A stretch of 6,723 bases of DNA from Candidatus Poribacteria bacterium. Lineage in GTDB: Bacteria; Poribacteria; WGA-4E; WGA-3G. The notes beneath the pieces were generated by a model. The model was not told the origin of the DNA. It did not search any database and was given only the letters and a program-made list of their open reading frames with translations. The translations under genes were made by a program, and so were the position numbers. How positions within the stretch are numbered: the stretch's first letter is position 1; each line of letters begins with the position of its first letter. The DNA is taken from the NCBI GenBank assembly GCA_028818995.1, contig JAPPMR010000596.1, positions 1 through 6,723 of the forward strand, given 5' to 3'. Below are positions 6,698 to 6,723 of the stretch, piece after piece.

Positions 6698-6723
6698 TTT
6701 TCTCTTTTTGTGCTATATATATA

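Overview
The window is a compact bacterial segment in which every supported gene lies on the minus strand. The right half (about 3520-6697) is an ordinary housekeeping block: phosphoglycerate kinase (pgk), a prolyl-tRNA synthetase of the archaeal/eukaryotic-like, zinc-tailed type (proS), a small exported coiled-coil membrane protein, and an exported protein with a class I glutamine-amidotransferase/ThuA-like look. These four genes are separated by only 18, 28 and 27 bases and are probably one transcript read right to left. Its promoter would lie at or beyond the right edge.

The left half is AT-rich and looks like accessory DNA. One 60-base line inside the large gene (1741-1800) is 25% G+C, against 52% for one line inside proS (4441-4500). 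It holds a degraded tetratricopeptide-repeat (TPR) remnant (2571-2731), a structured intergenic stretch (2446-2570), a large cytoplasmic TPR-like gene (952-2445), a short gap, a 104-residue protein of unknown function (312-626), and a non-coding left end. The left end has a clean inverted repeat and a good sigma70-type promoter pointing out of the window.

The most useful result is that the large TPR gene appears to be broken near its 3' end. Its reading frame stops at 952, but the -1 frame after a GGGAAAAAA run continues for 54 sense codons as a convincing further TPR helix pair, ending at 809. The intact protein would be about 545 rather than 497 residues. The remnant at 2571-2731 is a second decayed TPR piece, itself split between two frames.

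The organism is a bacterium with Shine-Dalgarno sites and Sec signal peptides. The exported proteins, the type 3 ProRS and the scattered TPR fragments remind me of uncultured marine lineages such as Candidatus Poribacteria, but this is an impression from memory and not shown by the sequence. I see no CRISPR array, tRNA, rRNA, transposase, toxin-antitoxin pair or recognisable defence system, and no convincing novel multi-gene system.
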